NCBI GenBank assembly: GCA_030831125.1
Contig: JAURLQ010000084.1
Coordinates: 1-32,527 of the forward strand
Reading direction: 5' to 3'
Source: Gammaproteobacteria bacterium
GTDB lineage: Bacteria; Pseudomonadota; Gammaproteobacteria; Pseudomonadales; Pseudohongiellaceae
DNA length: 32,527 nucleotides
Translations under genes and position numbers: made by a program
The notes under the pieces: model-generated
The model's input: only the letters and a program-made list of their open reading frames with translations
The model's database searches: none
What the model was told of the DNA's origin: nothing
Shown here: positions 7,669-16,742 of the stretch, one piece after another
Position numbering within the stretch: position 1 is the first letter of the stretch
Layout of the letters: every line of letters starts with the position of its first letter

Positions 7669-9492
7669 TTGCCTGCTTTTGACTACAGCTTCGCAAAAAG
7701 ACCCCACCTGCCACTCCTCAGTGGTATCGCAGGCTTGTTACTGCTATTGGGCACCAGTGCTTCAGCCAACGTCGGAGAACAGGTAGCACAAACCCCGGAT
7801 AACGCGCCACTGATGCTGGCCGCAGAAGATGCCACTGAAACGAGTGCGGAACCTTCTGAAGAAAGCCCGGCAACTGAAGAGCAAGCGTTCGGGACTTTTT
7901 CGGAAGACGTGCTCAGCCGCGCAATTATTGCCGAGCTGGCCGGGCAGCGGGGTTACGACCAGCAGGCTCTTGACGACTATCTTGCCCTCGCCCGGGAAAC
8001 CGGCAATCTCAGTATTATCCAGCGCGCCATGCGTATCGCCATATTCCTGCGCAATATGCCTGTTGCCCTGGAAATGGGTCAGCTTTGGCTGGCCAAAGAA
8101 CCTGAATCCATAGATGCCCGTCAGGCCGTATCGCTGCAACTGGTTACGCTGGGGCGTTATGGTGAAGCCCTGGATCACATGCTTGCCCTGCTCGATGCCG
8201 GGGAAGAAGTTGATTTCAGACTGATCTCTGCCCGCATCAACAACGACAACAATGCCGGGCTGTTCCTTGATGCACTGATTGCCGACTTTGAGGAATTGCT
8301 TGAACGCTATCCCGAGCACCAGACCCTGCGACTGAGCATGGCCCATCTGTATCTGCAGAATGAGCAGATCCAGGAGGCCTATGATCTGGTCCAGCGTCTG
8401 GCCCGCGACATGGATGACAATCCCGAGGTTGTCCTGCTGGAAGTCCAGCTTCTGGAAATGCTTGGCGAGGACAGACGCGCACAACGTCGACTCCAGCAGA
8501 GCCTGCGCACCAATCCTCAATCCAAACAGCTGCGCTTTCTCTATGGCCGCAAACTCATTGAAGAGCGCAAGTACCAGGATGCCAAGGAGCAGTTCACGAT
8601 AATCGTCGAGCAGGATCCTGACGACTACGACATGGTGTATTCACTTGCACTGATCAGCATGGAAGTGAATATGTACGCAGATGCGCGCAATTTTCTGCAG
8701 CGTCTGGTAGCAGCGGGCCAGCGCACAGATGATGCGCATTACTATCTTGGTTTTCTTGCCAGCCATGATAACGACAGCAATCTGGCTATTGAGCATTACC
8801 TGCAGGTGAGTGGTGGCAGCAATTTCATGCAGGCCCAGCGAAATCTTGCCGAACTCATGATCAGGGCCGACCGCTACGAAGAGGTCAAGGCGCATCTGCA
8901 GAATATCCGTTTCCGTAATGCCGACCTGAATATTCCACTGCTGACCATGGAAGCGAATGTGCTGATGGATGAAGGTCGTACGCAGCAGGCCTCTACCCTG
9001 CTGAACAGTTCGATCGCCGCCTTCCAGAACAACATCCAGCTGCTGTTTCTGCGTTCTGTACTGAGCCAGGAGCAGGGGAACATCAGGTTGATGGAGGAAG
9101 ATCTGCGCAAGATCATCCAGCTCAATCCTTCCAGCCCGGTTGCCTACAACACACTGGGCTATTATCTGGCTGACAGCACCGATCGATACGAAGAAGCCTA
9201 CGAGCTCATTCTGCGGGCCATAGAACTGGCACCCAATGATCCTGCCATTATCGATTCGCTGGGTTGGGTCCAGTACCGTCTGGGTATGTATGATGAAGCC
9301 CGCCGTAATCTGGACCGTGCCTATGAGCTGTATCCGGATCCCGAAGTAGCCGCCCATCTGGGAGAAGTACTCTGGGTCATGGGGGAGAGGGCTGAGGCCA
9401 ACCGAATCTGGCGTGGTGCACTGCAAGTGCAGCCAGACAGTGAACACGTGCTCAATGCAATGGAACGACTGAATCCCCAAGGCTCACGCTAG
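7669..9492 (+). CDS. Tetratricopeptide-repeat protein, exported (gene upstream of lolB)
   Basis: The product is 607 residues. A hydrophobic signal (HLPLLSGIAGLLLLLGTSASA) is followed by a short acidic, low-complexity linker. The rest is a nearly continuous array of TPR-like helical repeats (for example NPSSPVAYNTLGYYLAD and LAPNDPAIIDSLGWVQYRLG), a scaffold for protein binding, probably in the periplasm or at the outer membrane. Pseudomonas genomes carry a comparable TPR gene in this place before lolB, so a role in envelope assembly is plausible but unproven. An in-frame TGA at 7651 is followed by only five codons before TTG 7669, with no ATG, GTG or other TTG between, so TTG is forced as the start if the signal peptide is real. 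Confidence 0.85.
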   Translation: MPAFDYSFAKRPHLPLLSGIAGLLLLLGTSASANVGEQVAQTPDNAPLMLAAEDATETSAEPSEESPATEEQAFGTFSEDVLSRAIIAELAGQRGYDQQALDDYLALARETGNLSIIQRAMRIAIFLRNMPVALEMGQLWLAKEPESIDARQAVSLQLVTLGRYGEALDHMLALLDAGEEVDFRLISARINNDNNAGLFLDALIADFEELLERYPEHQTLRLSMAHLYLQNEQIQEAYDLVQRLARDMDDNPEVVLLEVQLLEMLGEDRRAQRRLQQSLRTNPQSKQLRFLYGRKLIEERKYQDAKEQFTIIVEQDPDDYDMVYSLALISMEVNMYADARNFLQRLVAAGQRTDDAHYYLGFLASHDNDSNLAIEHYLQVSGGSNFMQAQRNLAELMIRADRYEEVKAHLQNIRFRNADLNIPLLTMEANVLMDEGRTQQASTLLNSSIAAFQNNIQLLFLRSVLSQEQGNIRLMEEDLRKIIQLNPSSPVAYNTLGYYLADSTDRYEEAYELILRAIELAPNDPAIIDSLGWVQYRLGMYDEARRNLDRAYELYPDPEVAAHLGEVLWVMGERAEANRIWRGALQVQPDSEHVLNAMERLNPQGSR

Positions 9493-9522
9493 GGATACCC
9501 CACCAGGAAACTGTGGCTGCCC

Positions 9523-10167
9523 ATGTTATTCATCCGGCACTCTGCCATTTCAACCATGGGTATTGCAGTACTTGCACTGCTTCTTTCTGCCTGCACCAAC
9601 CTGCAGAATTCGTATACCTTTCCAAAGGCTCCGCCCGAATGGGCAGCCCATTCCGAGGCTGCCTCGGCAATTTCCATCTGGACACTTGAAGGCAGACTTA
9701 ATATCCGTCAGGGTAATCAGTCGGATACGCTCAACCTGAACTGGGCACAGCAACAGCGAACTTTCGATATCAACATCAGCGGCACCCTTGGCCTGGGTGC
9801 AGTGCATCTTTGGGGGACACCCGAACTGGCAATACTCGAAAAGGCCGGTGAAGAACCCCAGAGCCTGTTTTCACTTGATGAGCTGACCCGGGAAATTCTT
9901 GGTTATCCCTTTCCGGCCAGGCACCTGCTCTGGTGGGTGCGTGGACTGCCTACGCCGGATTGGCAGGCTGAAGGAGGCTGGAATCAGGCCGGTGAGCTTG
10001 CCTTGCTGCTCCAGACAGACAACGCCGGCAGGGAATGGGCACTTGAATTTGACCGCTATACCCCGGTTGGCAACATCCCCCTGCCGGAGCGCATTCGCAT
10101 AAAGCAGGGTGACCTGCAGATGACCTTCCTGATCAACAACTGGCAGTTGCCGGAAACAGCTCCGTGA
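9523..10167 (+). CDS. lolB: Outer-membrane lipoprotein receptor LolB
   Basis: The product is 214 residues. LolB is the outer-membrane receptor that takes lipoproteins from the carrier LolA and inserts them into the membrane. The signal ends in the lipobox LLSAC (GIAVLALLLSAC), so LolB itself is a lipoprotein. The mature part has the LolB pattern: W-x-x-EGRLNIRQGNQSDTLNLNWAQQ, the ISGTLGLGAVHLWG strand, and LLWWVRGLPTPDW. It lies about 30 bases after the TPR gene and overlaps ispE by 4 bases (GTGA), the standard lolB-ispE arrangement. A second in-frame ATG at 9556 is possible; I kept 9523. Confidence 0.93.
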   Translation: MLFIRHSAISTMGIAVLALLLSACTNLQNSYTFPKAPPEWAAHSEAASAISIWTLEGRLNIRQGNQSDTLNLNWAQQQRTFDINISGTLGLGAVHLWGTPELAILEKAGEEPQSLFSLDELTREILGYPFPARHLLWWVRGLPTPDWQAEGGWNQAGELALLLQTDNAGREWALEFDRYTPVGNIPLPERIRIKQGDLQMTFLINNWQLPETAP

Positions 10168-11075
10168 CTACTTTCTGTTTGCCTGCCCCTGCAAAACTGA
10201 ACCTGTTTCTGCATATCACCGGCAGACGGGCTGACGGTTACCACACCCTGCAGACAGTATTCCAGATTCTGGACTGGTCAGACGAGCTGCATTTGAGCCC
10301 CCTGGCAACAGATGAGCTGACATTTTCCTGTTCGGAACCGGCCCTTTCTGGGCAGGACAATCTCGTGCTGCGGGCAGCACGCATGCTGCTGCCTTATCGT
10401 AAGGAGACTACTGGCTGGCATATCCATCTGGAAAAACACCTGCCCCATGGGGGAGGTCTTGGTGGTGGAAGTTCGGATGCTGCAACCACCCTTCTGGCCC
10501 TGAACCGCTTGTGGGGCTGTAATCTGGATGCAGATACCCTGAACAAACTGGGTTTGCAACTGGGCGCAGACGTACCTGTTTTCCTGCATGGCACCAGTGC
10601 CTGGGCAGAGGGAGTGGGCGAAAAACTGGAAGATACCGCGCTTCCGCCCCTGTGGTACCTCATTCTGACCCCTGCCTGCCACGCCAGTACTGCCGAAATT
10701 TTTGGCCACCCGCAATTGACAAGGGACAGCCCCCCCCTCAGAATACGCGGCTTTCCGTTTTCGGGCTGTAAAAATGACTGTGAAACAGTCGTTTGCATGC
10801 TGTATCCGGATATTGAAGAAGCCCTGGGCTGGCTGAAATCACAGACAGGAACAGGCGCTGATGGCGCAGTTCATACAGTTGAATCCGGCCTGGCTGCACG
10901 CATGACCGGCACAGGTTCCAGCGTATTTGCCGGCTTCCCTGTCAGGGAGCAAGCTGCAGAAATTCTGGCTCAGCTACCCAATCAATACCGAGACAAGATC
11001 AGGGGCCATATAGCCCGGGGAGTGAACAACTCTCCACTGCATGGTTTACTGGACACATTACCGGACATGAAATGA
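10164..11075 (+). CDS. ispE: 4-diphosphocytidyl-2-C-methyl-D-erythritol kinase
   Basis: The product is 303 residues. IspE phosphorylates CDP-methylerythritol in the MEP isoprenoid pathway. PAPAKLNLFLHITGRRADGYH near the N-terminus holds the catalytic Lys11; the GHMP ATP loop GGGLGGGSSDAA is at 96-107, and the catalytic Asp is in GADVPVF (Asp136). The late GHMP motif MTGTGSSVFAGF is intact. The start is GTG in the 4-base overlap GTGA with lolB. The region around residues 190-206 (PPLRIRGFPFSGCKND) is slightly longer than in E. coli. Confidence 0.96.
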   Translation: MTTFCLPAPAKLNLFLHITGRRADGYHTLQTVFQILDWSDELHLSPLATDELTFSCSEPALSGQDNLVLRAARMLLPYRKETTGWHIHLEKHLPHGGGLGGGSSDAATTLLALNRLWGCNLDADTLNKLGLQLGADVPVFLHGTSAWAEGVGEKLEDTALPPLWYLILTPACHASTAEIFGHPQLTRDSPPLRIRGFPFSGCKNDCETVVCMLYPDIEEALGWLKSQTGTGADGAVHTVESGLAARMTGTGSSVFAGFPVREQAAEILAQLPNQYRDKIRGHIARGVNNSPLHGLLDTLPDMK

Positions 11076-11094
11076 CCGGTTGGGAAAAAACTAA

Positions 11095-11169
11095 TGGGGT
11101 GTCGCCAAGCGGTAAGGCACAAGGTTTTGATCCTTGCATACGTTGGTTCGAATCCAGCCACCCCAGCCA
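11095..11169 (+). tRNA. tRNA-Gln (anticodon TTG)
   Basis: This is a 75-base cloverleaf. The acceptor arms TGGGGTG and CACCCCA pair and are followed by GCCA with encoded CCA. The anticodon stem CAAGG/CCTTG closes a loop TTTTGAT with TTG in the anticodon position, and GGTTCGAATCC forms the T loop. It lies 19 bases after ispE and before prs, as in Pseudomonas, and is probably processed from the operon transcript. Confidence 0.96.
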
Positions 11170-11230
11170 AATTCATGATGTTTCGCATAGTTGAAACACC
11201 GTTTTGATAAACACAGTACAGGTTGAAGAC

Positions 11231-12181
11231 ATGCCTAACAATCTGATGGTTTTCAGTGGTAACGCCAATCCCGAACTGGCCCAGAAGGTGGCCAAATGGC
11301 TGGGTGTGCCACTGGGAAGAGCTGACGTTATCAAATTCAGTGATGGCGAAATCAGTGTGGAACTCAACGAGAATGTGCGTGGTCAGGATGTCTTCATCAT
11401 CCAGCCCACCTGCTCACCCACCAACGACAACCTGATGGAACTGCTGCTGATGGCCGATGCCCTGCATCGTTCCTCAGCCAACCGTATTACTGCCGTAGTG
11501 CCCTATTTCGGCTATGCACGCCAGGACAGACGTGTACGATCTGCCCGTGTGCCAATCAGCGCCAAGGTGGTTGCCGACATGCTGGTGGCTTCTGGCGTCA
11601 ACCGGGTTCTGACCATAGACCTGCATGCCGAACAGATACAGGGTTTTTTCAGCATTCCCGTGGACAACGTCTATGGCAGCGTGGTGCTGGTGGAAGATGT
11701 GCGTAACCAGAACTATGAAAACCTGATTACTGTATCTCCCGATATCGGGGGTGTGGTAAGGGCACGCGCCTTTGCCAAACAGTTGAGCACAGATCTCGCG
11801 ATCATCGACAAGCGTCGCCCGAAGGCCAACGAAACCGAAGTTATGCACCTGATAGGTGAAGTGAAAGGCCGCACCTGTCTGATCGTGGATGACATGGTGG
11901 ATACCGCCGGCACGCTCTGCAAGGCAGCCGATGCCTTGAAAGACCAGGGCGCCATTGCCGTGGTGGCCTACTGTACGCATGCTGTACTGTCTGGCAACGC
12001 CATTGAGAACATCAACAATTCAACGCTCGACTCTCTGGTGGTAACCGACACCATACCGCTGAGTGAAGAAGCACAGAAATGCGAAAAAATTCGTCAGCTG
12101 CCGCTGGCCCGTTTCCTTGGCGAATCCATCCGCCGGGTAAGCAACGAAGAATCCGTCAGCGCAATGTTCGACAACACCTGA
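11231..12181 (+). CDS. prs: Ribose-phosphate pyrophosphokinase (PRPP synthetase)
   Basis: The product is 316 residues, the normal length for class I PRPP synthetase. It makes PRPP from ribose 5-phosphate and ATP for nucleotide, His and Trp synthesis. It starts [20 protein letters not shown] and has [17 protein letters not shown], the ATP-binding [11 protein letters not shown], the [12 protein letters not shown] segment, and the PRPP loop [15 protein letters not shown] 11231 is preferred over the upstream TTG 11204 because the family starts directly before MVFSGNA and AGG lies 8 bases upstream. Confidence 0.97.
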   Translation: MPNNLMVFSGNANPELAQKVAKWLGVPLGRADVIKFSDGEISVELNENVRGQDVFIIQPTCSPTNDNLMELLLMADALHRSSANRITAVVPYFGYARQDRRVRSARVPISAKVVADMLVASGVNRVLTIDLHAEQIQGFFSIPVDNVYGSVVLVEDVRNQNYENLITVSPDIGGVVRARAFAKQLSTDLAIIDKRRPKANETEVMHLIGEVKGRTCLIVDDMVDTAGTLCKAADALKDQGAIAVVAYCTHAVLSGNAIENINNSTLDSLVVTDTIPLSEEAQKCEKIRQLPLARFLGESIRRVSNEESVSAMFDNT

Positions 12182-12322
12182 TCACTGGTCAGGTTACGAA
12201 CACTGCCTGAAGGCTGGTTCCCGATCCAGCTGGTCGCAAGCCGGTCGGGATAATGAAACCCGGGGATAAACCCCGATTTGAATGCAGGACAGACATCAGT
12301 GCTGTTCTGCGAGGTAATCACA
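12182..12322 (+). promoter_or_regulatory. Structured leader upstream of rplY
   Basis: This spacer of about 141 bases can fold several ways. GCTGG/CCAGC (12213-12217 with 12226-12230) competes with CCCGA/TCGGG (12220-12224 with 12245-12249). Further down is CGGGG/CCCCG with loop ATAAA (12261-12275), followed by ATTTG rather than a T run. A GATAAT (12249-12254) might be a -10 box, but no good -35 is visible. It may be a separate promoter, an attenuator or a processing site. Confidence 0.3.
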
Positions 12323-12970
12323 ATGTCCAAACACGAGTTTGTACTCAACGCCCAGAGCCGGGCCGATGCAGGGAAAGGTGCGAGCCGCCGCCTGCGTAAA
12401 AGCAATGGTGTTCCCGCCATTATCTATGGTGGCAAGTCTGCACCTGCCAATATCAGCCTGATACACGATGACATCCTGCATGCCACCGAAAACGAAGCTT
12501 TCTTCACTTCCATTCTTACCCTGAATGTTGAAGGTACCTCTGAAAGCGTCATTATCAAGGATCTGCAGCGTCACCCTGCCAAGCCCCGCATCATGCATGC
12601 CGACTTCCAGCGCGTAAGCGCAGACCAGGAAATCCATGTGAAGGTGCCTTTGCACTTCATCAACGAAGAAACTGCAGTAGGTGTCAAACAGGGCGGTGGC
12701 GAAGTCCATCATCTTGTTGCTGACCTTGAAATCAGCTGTCTGCCCAAAGATCTGCCGGAATTCATTGAAGTGGATATTGCCAATCTCAATCTGGGCGAGT
12801 CACTGCATATTTCCGACCTCAAACTCCCTTCAGGTGTAACCAGCATCGCACTCAGCCATGGTGCTGACAGCGACCTGGCAGTGGTTTCCATCACTGCCAA
12901 GAAAGTGGTTGCTGACGAAGATGAGGCCCCCGCTGCTGAAGGCGGTGATGCAGCAGCACCCAAAGAGTAA
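12323..12970 (+). CDS. rplY: Large ribosomal subunit protein bL25, long (Ctc/TL5) form
   Basis: The product is 215 residues. It binds 5S rRNA in the large ribosomal subunit. The N-terminal L25 domain (FVLNAQSRADAGKGASRRLRKSNGVPAIIYGG) is followed by a C-terminal beta domain (HVKVPLHFINEETAVGVKQGG and onward), the long form found in pseudomonads and many other bacteria, unlike the 94-residue E. coli protein. An acidic, Ala-rich tail ends the chain. ATG 12323 has GAGG about 8 bases upstream; the longer reading from 12278 is not needed. It precedes pth by 17 bases. Confidence 0.95.
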   Translation: MSKHEFVLNAQSRADAGKGASRRLRKSNGVPAIIYGGKSAPANISLIHDDILHATENEAFFTSILTLNVEGTSESVIIKDLQRHPAKPRIMHADFQRVSADQEIHVKVPLHFINEETAVGVKQGGGEVHHLVADLEISCLPKDLPEFIEVDIANLNLGESLHISDLKLPSGVTSIALSHGADSDLAVVSITAKKVVADEDEAPAAEGGDAAAPKE

Positions 12971-12987
12971 GCTGCTGTTACCCTCCA

Positions 12988-13569
12988 ATGGATCATCCGA
13001 TCTCACTGATAGCTGGCCTGGGAAACCCGGGCCGGCAATATCAGCATACGCGGCATAACGCCGGCGCCCTTTTTCTTGATCTTGTCTGCGAGAGCGGCAG
13101 GTGTGAACTGAAACCTGACAAGAAATTCCAGGGGCTGGCAGGTGTGGTGAACATTGATGGTCGCGATATTCGCCTGCTGTTCCCTACCACCTATATGAAC
13201 AACAGTGGCCGGGCAATTTCCGCGCTGGCTTCATATTACAAAATCCCTGCAGCAGAAGTGCTCATTGTCTACGATGAACTTGATCTGCCCATGGGTACCA
13301 CTCGTCTGAAATACGGTGGCGGCGCTGCAGGACACAATGGTGTGAAAGATGTCATCAGTGCTCTGGGCACCAATGATTTTTACCGCTTGAGATTCGGCAT
13401 AGCAAACCCGCAGGCCAGCAAGCGCGGCATGGACTATGTGCTGGATGATTTTTCACGCAGCGACATGGACCTGATGAAACGGGAATTTGACAAGGCGCTG
13501 GCCATTCTGCCCCTGCTGGTGCAGGGCAAGCCGGAATTCGCCATGCAACAACTACACAGTAAAGACTGA
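12988..13569 (+). CDS. pth: Peptidyl-tRNA hydrolase
   Basis: The product is 193 residues, the normal length. It cleaves peptidyl-tRNAs released from stalled ribosomes. The catalytic residues are all present: GLGNPG with the conserved Asn13, His23 in TRHNAG, the PTTYMNNSG segment (Asn71), Asp96 in YDELDLP, and GHNG (Asn117). It sits between rplY and ychF, with only 11 bases to ychF. Confidence 0.97.
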   Translation: MDHPISLIAGLGNPGRQYQHTRHNAGALFLDLVCESGRCELKPDKKFQGLAGVVNIDGRDIRLLFPTTYMNNSGRAISALASYYKIPAAEVLIVYDELDLPMGTTRLKYGGGAAGHNGVKDVISALGTNDFYRLRFGIANPQASKRGMDYVLDDFSRSDMDLMKREFDKALAILPLLVQGKPEFAMQQLHSKD

Positions 13570-13580
13570 GGGATATTTCC

Positions 13581-14672
13581 ATGGGTATCAAATGCGGCAT
13601 AGTCGGTTTGCCCAACGTTGGCAAATCCACACTTTTCAATGCCCTCACCCAGGCCGGCATCGCTGCCGAGAACTTTCCGTTCTGCACCATAGAGCCCAAT
13701 GCCGGCGTGGTTGCAGTACCGGACACTCGTCTTGATGCTCTCTCGGCAATCGTACAGCCGGAAAAAACCATTGCCACAACCATGGAATTCGTGGATATCG
13801 CCGGACTCGTGGCCGGTGCATCGAAGGGTGAAGGACTTGGCAACAAGTTTCTTGCCAACATCAGGGAATGCGATGCGATTGCCCATGTGGTGCGCTGCTT
13901 TGTGGACGACAACGTCATTCACGTGGCCAATACCATCAACCCCAAATCAGACATTGAAACCATCAACACCGAACTTGCACTGGCCGATCTCGAGACTGTT
14001 GAAAAAGCGCTGGAACGTGCCAACAAGGCCGCCAGAAGCGGCGACAAGGACGCCATGAAATTCAAGGATTTCCTGACGACTGTTCGCGATCACCTCGATT
14101 CGGGCAAACCGGTTCGCAGCATGACACTGGATGCTGATGCCCAGGCCAGTTTGTATCCGCTGCATCTGTTGACCAACAAACCAACCATGTACATCGCCAA
14201 CGTGGACGAAAGCGGTTTTACCGACAATCCCTACCTGGACCAGGTCAATGCTATTGCCAGCGAGGAAAACGCTGTAGTCGTTGCTATCTGCAACAAGATG
14301 GAAGCGGAAATCTCGGAACTGGACCCTGAGGAAAAACAGGTTTTCCTTGAAGACCTCGGCATGACAGAAGCAGGCCTCGACCGGGTTATCCGTGCCGGTT
14401 ACCAGTTGCTTGGACTGCAAACCTATTTCACTGCAGGGGTGAAGGAAGTGCGCGCCTGGACTGTAAAGATCGGCGCCACTGCACCCAAGGCTGCCGCTGT
14501 AATCCATACCGATTTCGAGAAAGGTTTTATCCGGGCGGAAGTGATCGCGTATGACGACTTCGTCAAATACAAGGGTGAGCAGGGTGCGAAGGATGCGGGC
14601 AAATGGCGCCTCGAAGGGAAAGAATACATAGTGCACGACGGTGACGTTGTCCACTTCAGGTTTAATGTGTGA
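13581..14672 (+). CDS. ychF: Redox-regulated ATPase YchF (OLA1 family)
   Basis: The product is 363 residues, the family length. It is a ribosome-associated P-loop NTPase that prefers ATP. The P loop is GLPNVGKST (9-17); DIAGLV follows switch II, and the G4 position reads NVDE (207-210), the NxxE form typical of YchF. The C-terminal TGS domain includes [30 protein letters not shown]. The last gene of the rplY-pth-ychF group, it is followed by a hairpin at 14680-14697 (GGCAGC, loop TATAAC, GCTGCC) without a T tract. Confidence 0.97.
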   Translation: MGIKCGIVGLPNVGKSTLFNALTQAGIAAENFPFCTIEPNAGVVAVPDTRLDALSAIVQPEKTIATTMEFVDIAGLVAGASKGEGLGNKFLANIRECDAIAHVVRCFVDDNVIHVANTINPKSDIETINTELALADLETVEKALERANKAARSGDKDAMKFKDFLTTVRDHLDSGKPVRSMTLDADAQASLYPLHLLTNKPTMYIANVDESGFTDNPYLDQVNAIASEENAVVVAICNKMEAEISELDPEEKQVFLEDLGMTEAGLDRVIRAGYQLLGLQTYFTAGVKEVRAWTVKIGATAPKAAAVIHTDFEKGFIRAEVIAYDDFVKYKGEQGAKDAGKWRLEGKEYIVHDGDVVHFRFNV

Positions 14673-14679
14673 TTTTTGG

Positions 14680-14697
14680 GGCAGCTATAACGCTGCC
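14680..14697 (+). terminator. Weak stem-loop after ychF
   Basis: GGCAGC and GCTGCC form a perfect 6-bp stem around TATAAC, 8 bases after the ychF stop. No uridine run follows, so it is not a standard intrinsic terminator; it could be a 3'-end stabiliser or a chance hairpin. Confidence 0.3.
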
Positions 14698-14771
14698 TGA
14701 GGCGCAAACATCCTGGCTTAATGACAGTTGAATATTGCTGCTATCAGGAAAGCCGCTTGCTCTCCTCACGC

Positions 14772-14777
14772 TATAAT
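14772..14777 (+). promoter_or_regulatory. Perfect -10 box ahead of the MCE transporter operon
   Basis: TATAAT lies 47 bases before the ATG of the permease gene, which allows a start near 14784 and a 40-base leader. I find no good -35 at 16-18 bases, so it may depend on an activator or be weak. Confidence 0.4.
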
Positions 14778-14824
14778 GCCTTTTTCCTGATACGCTGCAT
14801 TTTGATCTCTGGCACTTTCTTCTC

Positions 14825-15964
14825 ATGACCCTGGCTGCAACTTCGCAATGGTGGCATCTGCACACCGACAATGCTTGTGCTGTGTTGTCATTGTCGGGGC
14901 ATTGGCGTCTGGCCAACATGGCAGCGATTGATACCGCTCTTGGCGGCCTTGCCTGCAAAACTCCACTCAAACTTGATGGCAGTACACTGGACAGCATCGA
15001 TTCTGCAGGTGCCCTTCTGCTGCTACAGGCATTACAGACTCGTGGCATAGCCCTGCATAGCGTGCAAGTTGAACAATTCGCTGCGGACCATAAAAGAATA
15101 GTGGATGGTGTTCGTTCGCGAATGCTTGAGCAGCAAAATCCTGCTCCATCAACAAGCAGACCCTGGCCCCTGCGCCAACTTGCTACTCTCGGCAGAGAAC
15201 TGGAGGAAGCGGCAGGTCTTCTGCATGGACATCTGAATTTCCTCGGCGCAACACTCATTGCCTTTCTGCAATTGTTGCGCCATCCGGGAAGATTGCGACA
15301 CAGGGAACTGACGGTGCAGTTCGGTCAGATATGTTTGAGTGCCCTGCCCGTTGTGGCTCTGGTCACCATGTTGATTGGTGTCACCGTCGCCTACCTGTTG
15401 GGCCTGCAGGCAGAAAAGTATGGCGCCAATATCTTTGTCATTGATGGTGTTGGCATCGGCATGACCAGGGAATTTTCCCCCATCATAGTAGCAACCATTG
15501 TGGCAGGTCGTTCCGGAGCTGCATTCACTGCACATCTTGGCGCGATGCGACTGACCGAAGAAATTGATGCAATACGGACACTCGGCCTTTCACCCATGCA
15601 GGTACTGGTGATCCCGCGTGTGCTTGCGCTGGTACTGGCGCTGCCTCTGCTGGTATTTGTAGGCGATGTAATGGGCATATTCGGCGCCATGCTTGTGGCT
15701 GACCCTCTGCTTGGACTTACACCCGCCACTGTACTGAACAGACTGCACACATCACTGGACCTTGGCCACTTCTGGATCGGTTTTGCCAAGGCACCTGCTT
15801 TTGCCCTGTTCATTGCCATAATCGGATGTCGTATGGGCATGACTGTTGAACGCGACACGCGGGCTGTTGGCATGGCAACAACTTCCACGGTAGTGCAAGG
15901 TATAGTCTCGGTAATCCTGCTGGATGCCGCCTTTGCAATCGTCCTGCAGGCGATGGGAGTCTGA
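14825..15964 (+). CDS. MlaE-family lipid ABC transporter permease with N-terminal STAS domain
   Basis: The product is 379 residues. Residues about 10-100 form a STAS domain like MlaB (LSLSGHWRLANM, then KLDGSTLDSIDSAGALLLLQAL). Residues about 150-379 are the MlaE/YrbE permease with several membrane helices, including VVALVTMLIGVTVAYLLGLQ, the conserved GVGIGMTREFSPIIVATIVAGRSG loop and ALFIAIIGCRMGM. It would be the inner-membrane channel of an MCE system moving phospholipids or other lipids between the membranes. In E. coli the STAS subunit MlaB is separate; here it is fused to the permease. It opens a tightly packed operon, ending 7 bases before the ATPase. No clear ribosome-binding site precedes the ATG. 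Confidence 0.93.
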   Translation: MTLAATSQWWHLHTDNACAVLSLSGHWRLANMAAIDTALGGLACKTPLKLDGSTLDSIDSAGALLLLQALQTRGIALHSVQVEQFAADHKRIVDGVRSRMLEQQNPAPSTSRPWPLRQLATLGRELEEAAGLLHGHLNFLGATLIAFLQLLRHPGRLRHRELTVQFGQICLSALPVVALVTMLIGVTVAYLLGLQAEKYGANIFVIDGVGIGMTREFSPIIVATIVAGRSGAAFTAHLGAMRLTEEIDAIRTLGLSPMQVLVIPRVLALVLALPLLVFVGDVMGIFGAMLVADPLLGLTPATVLNRLHTSLDLGHFWIGFAKAPAFALFIAIIGCRMGMTVERDTRAVGMATTSTVVQGIVSVILLDAAFAIVLQAMGV

Positions 15965-15971
15965 TCGCAAC

Positions 15972-16742
15972 ATGGACAAACAGGCAGCCGTGGTTGCAGT
16001 AGAGAACATCCATACGCAGTTCGGCAAACAAAGCGTTCACAAGGGCATCAGCTTCGAACTGGGAAAAGGCTCGCTTACTGCAATAATCGGCGGCTCAGGC
16101 ACAGGCAAAAGTGTGCTGCTGCGTGAAATTGTCGGATTGCAGAGGCCAGACAGCGGCAACATCCGGGTACTGGGCACTGACATATGGACTGATACTGAAG
16201 CATCCGTATCGGCAGTAAAAAAGCGCTTCGGCATGATGTTCCAGGACGGCGCCCTGTTTTCCGCCCTGACAGTCAAACAGAATGTACTGGTGCCACTGGT
16301 GGAACACGCAGCAGTACCACCGGCCTTGTTGGATCCACTGGTAAACCTGCGACTTTCCCAGGCCGGGTTGTCTGTGGATGTGGGCCTGAAAATGCCCAGT
16401 CAGTTATCGGGAGGCATGCGCAAACGTGCTGCACTGGCCCGTGCACTGGCACTGGAACCGGAAACTCTTTTTCTGGATGAGCCGACTTCAGGACTGGATC
16501 CAACCACGGCAAGGAGTTTTGACAAACTGGTCCGCTCACTGGTGGATGACCTGGGTATTTCCGTTCTTGTTGTTACGCACGACCTGGATACCCTGCTTAC
16601 TGTTGTCGACCGGATCATCGTGCTCGCTGATGGTAAGATGCTTGCCGATGGTCCCGTTGAAGACATCGTGAAACTTGACCACCCCTGGATCAAATCCTAT
16701 TTCGCAATACGAACCATGACAGAGTCTGCCAATGGAAGCTGA
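15972..16742 (+). CDS. MlaF-like ABC transporter ATP-binding protein
   Basis: The product is about 256 residues. It powers the MCE lipid transporter with the adjacent permease. It has Walker A GGSGTGKS (40-47), the Q loop FQDGALFS, the ABC signature LSGGM (145-149), Walker B LFLDEP (166-171) and the switch His in VVTHD. FQDGALFSALTV matches the MlaF/Ttg2A subfamily of ABC ATPases. ATG 15972 is used rather than the in-frame start at 15924, which lies within the permease gene. The end overlaps the MCE gene by 11 bases. Confidence 0.95.
   Translation: MDKQAAVVAVENIHTQFGKQSVHKGISFELGKGSLTAIIGGSGTGKSVLLREIVGLQRPDSGNIRVLGTDIWTDTEASVSAVKKRFGMMFQDGALFSALTVKQNVLVPLVEHAAVPPALLDPLVNLRLSQAGLSVDVGLKMPSQLSGGMRKRAALARALALEPETLFLDEPTSGLDPTTARSFDKLVRSLVDDLGISVLVVTHDLDTLLTVVDRIIVLADGKMLADGPVEDIVKLDHPWIKSYFAIRTMTESANGS

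Noticed and set aside
7762-8520. Open frame of 252 codons on the minus strand opposite the TPR gene
   Set aside because: The forward frame has a signal peptide and clear TPR repeats. The reverse product shows no family pattern and is a by-product of the repeat's codon use; the same applies to 8641-9480.
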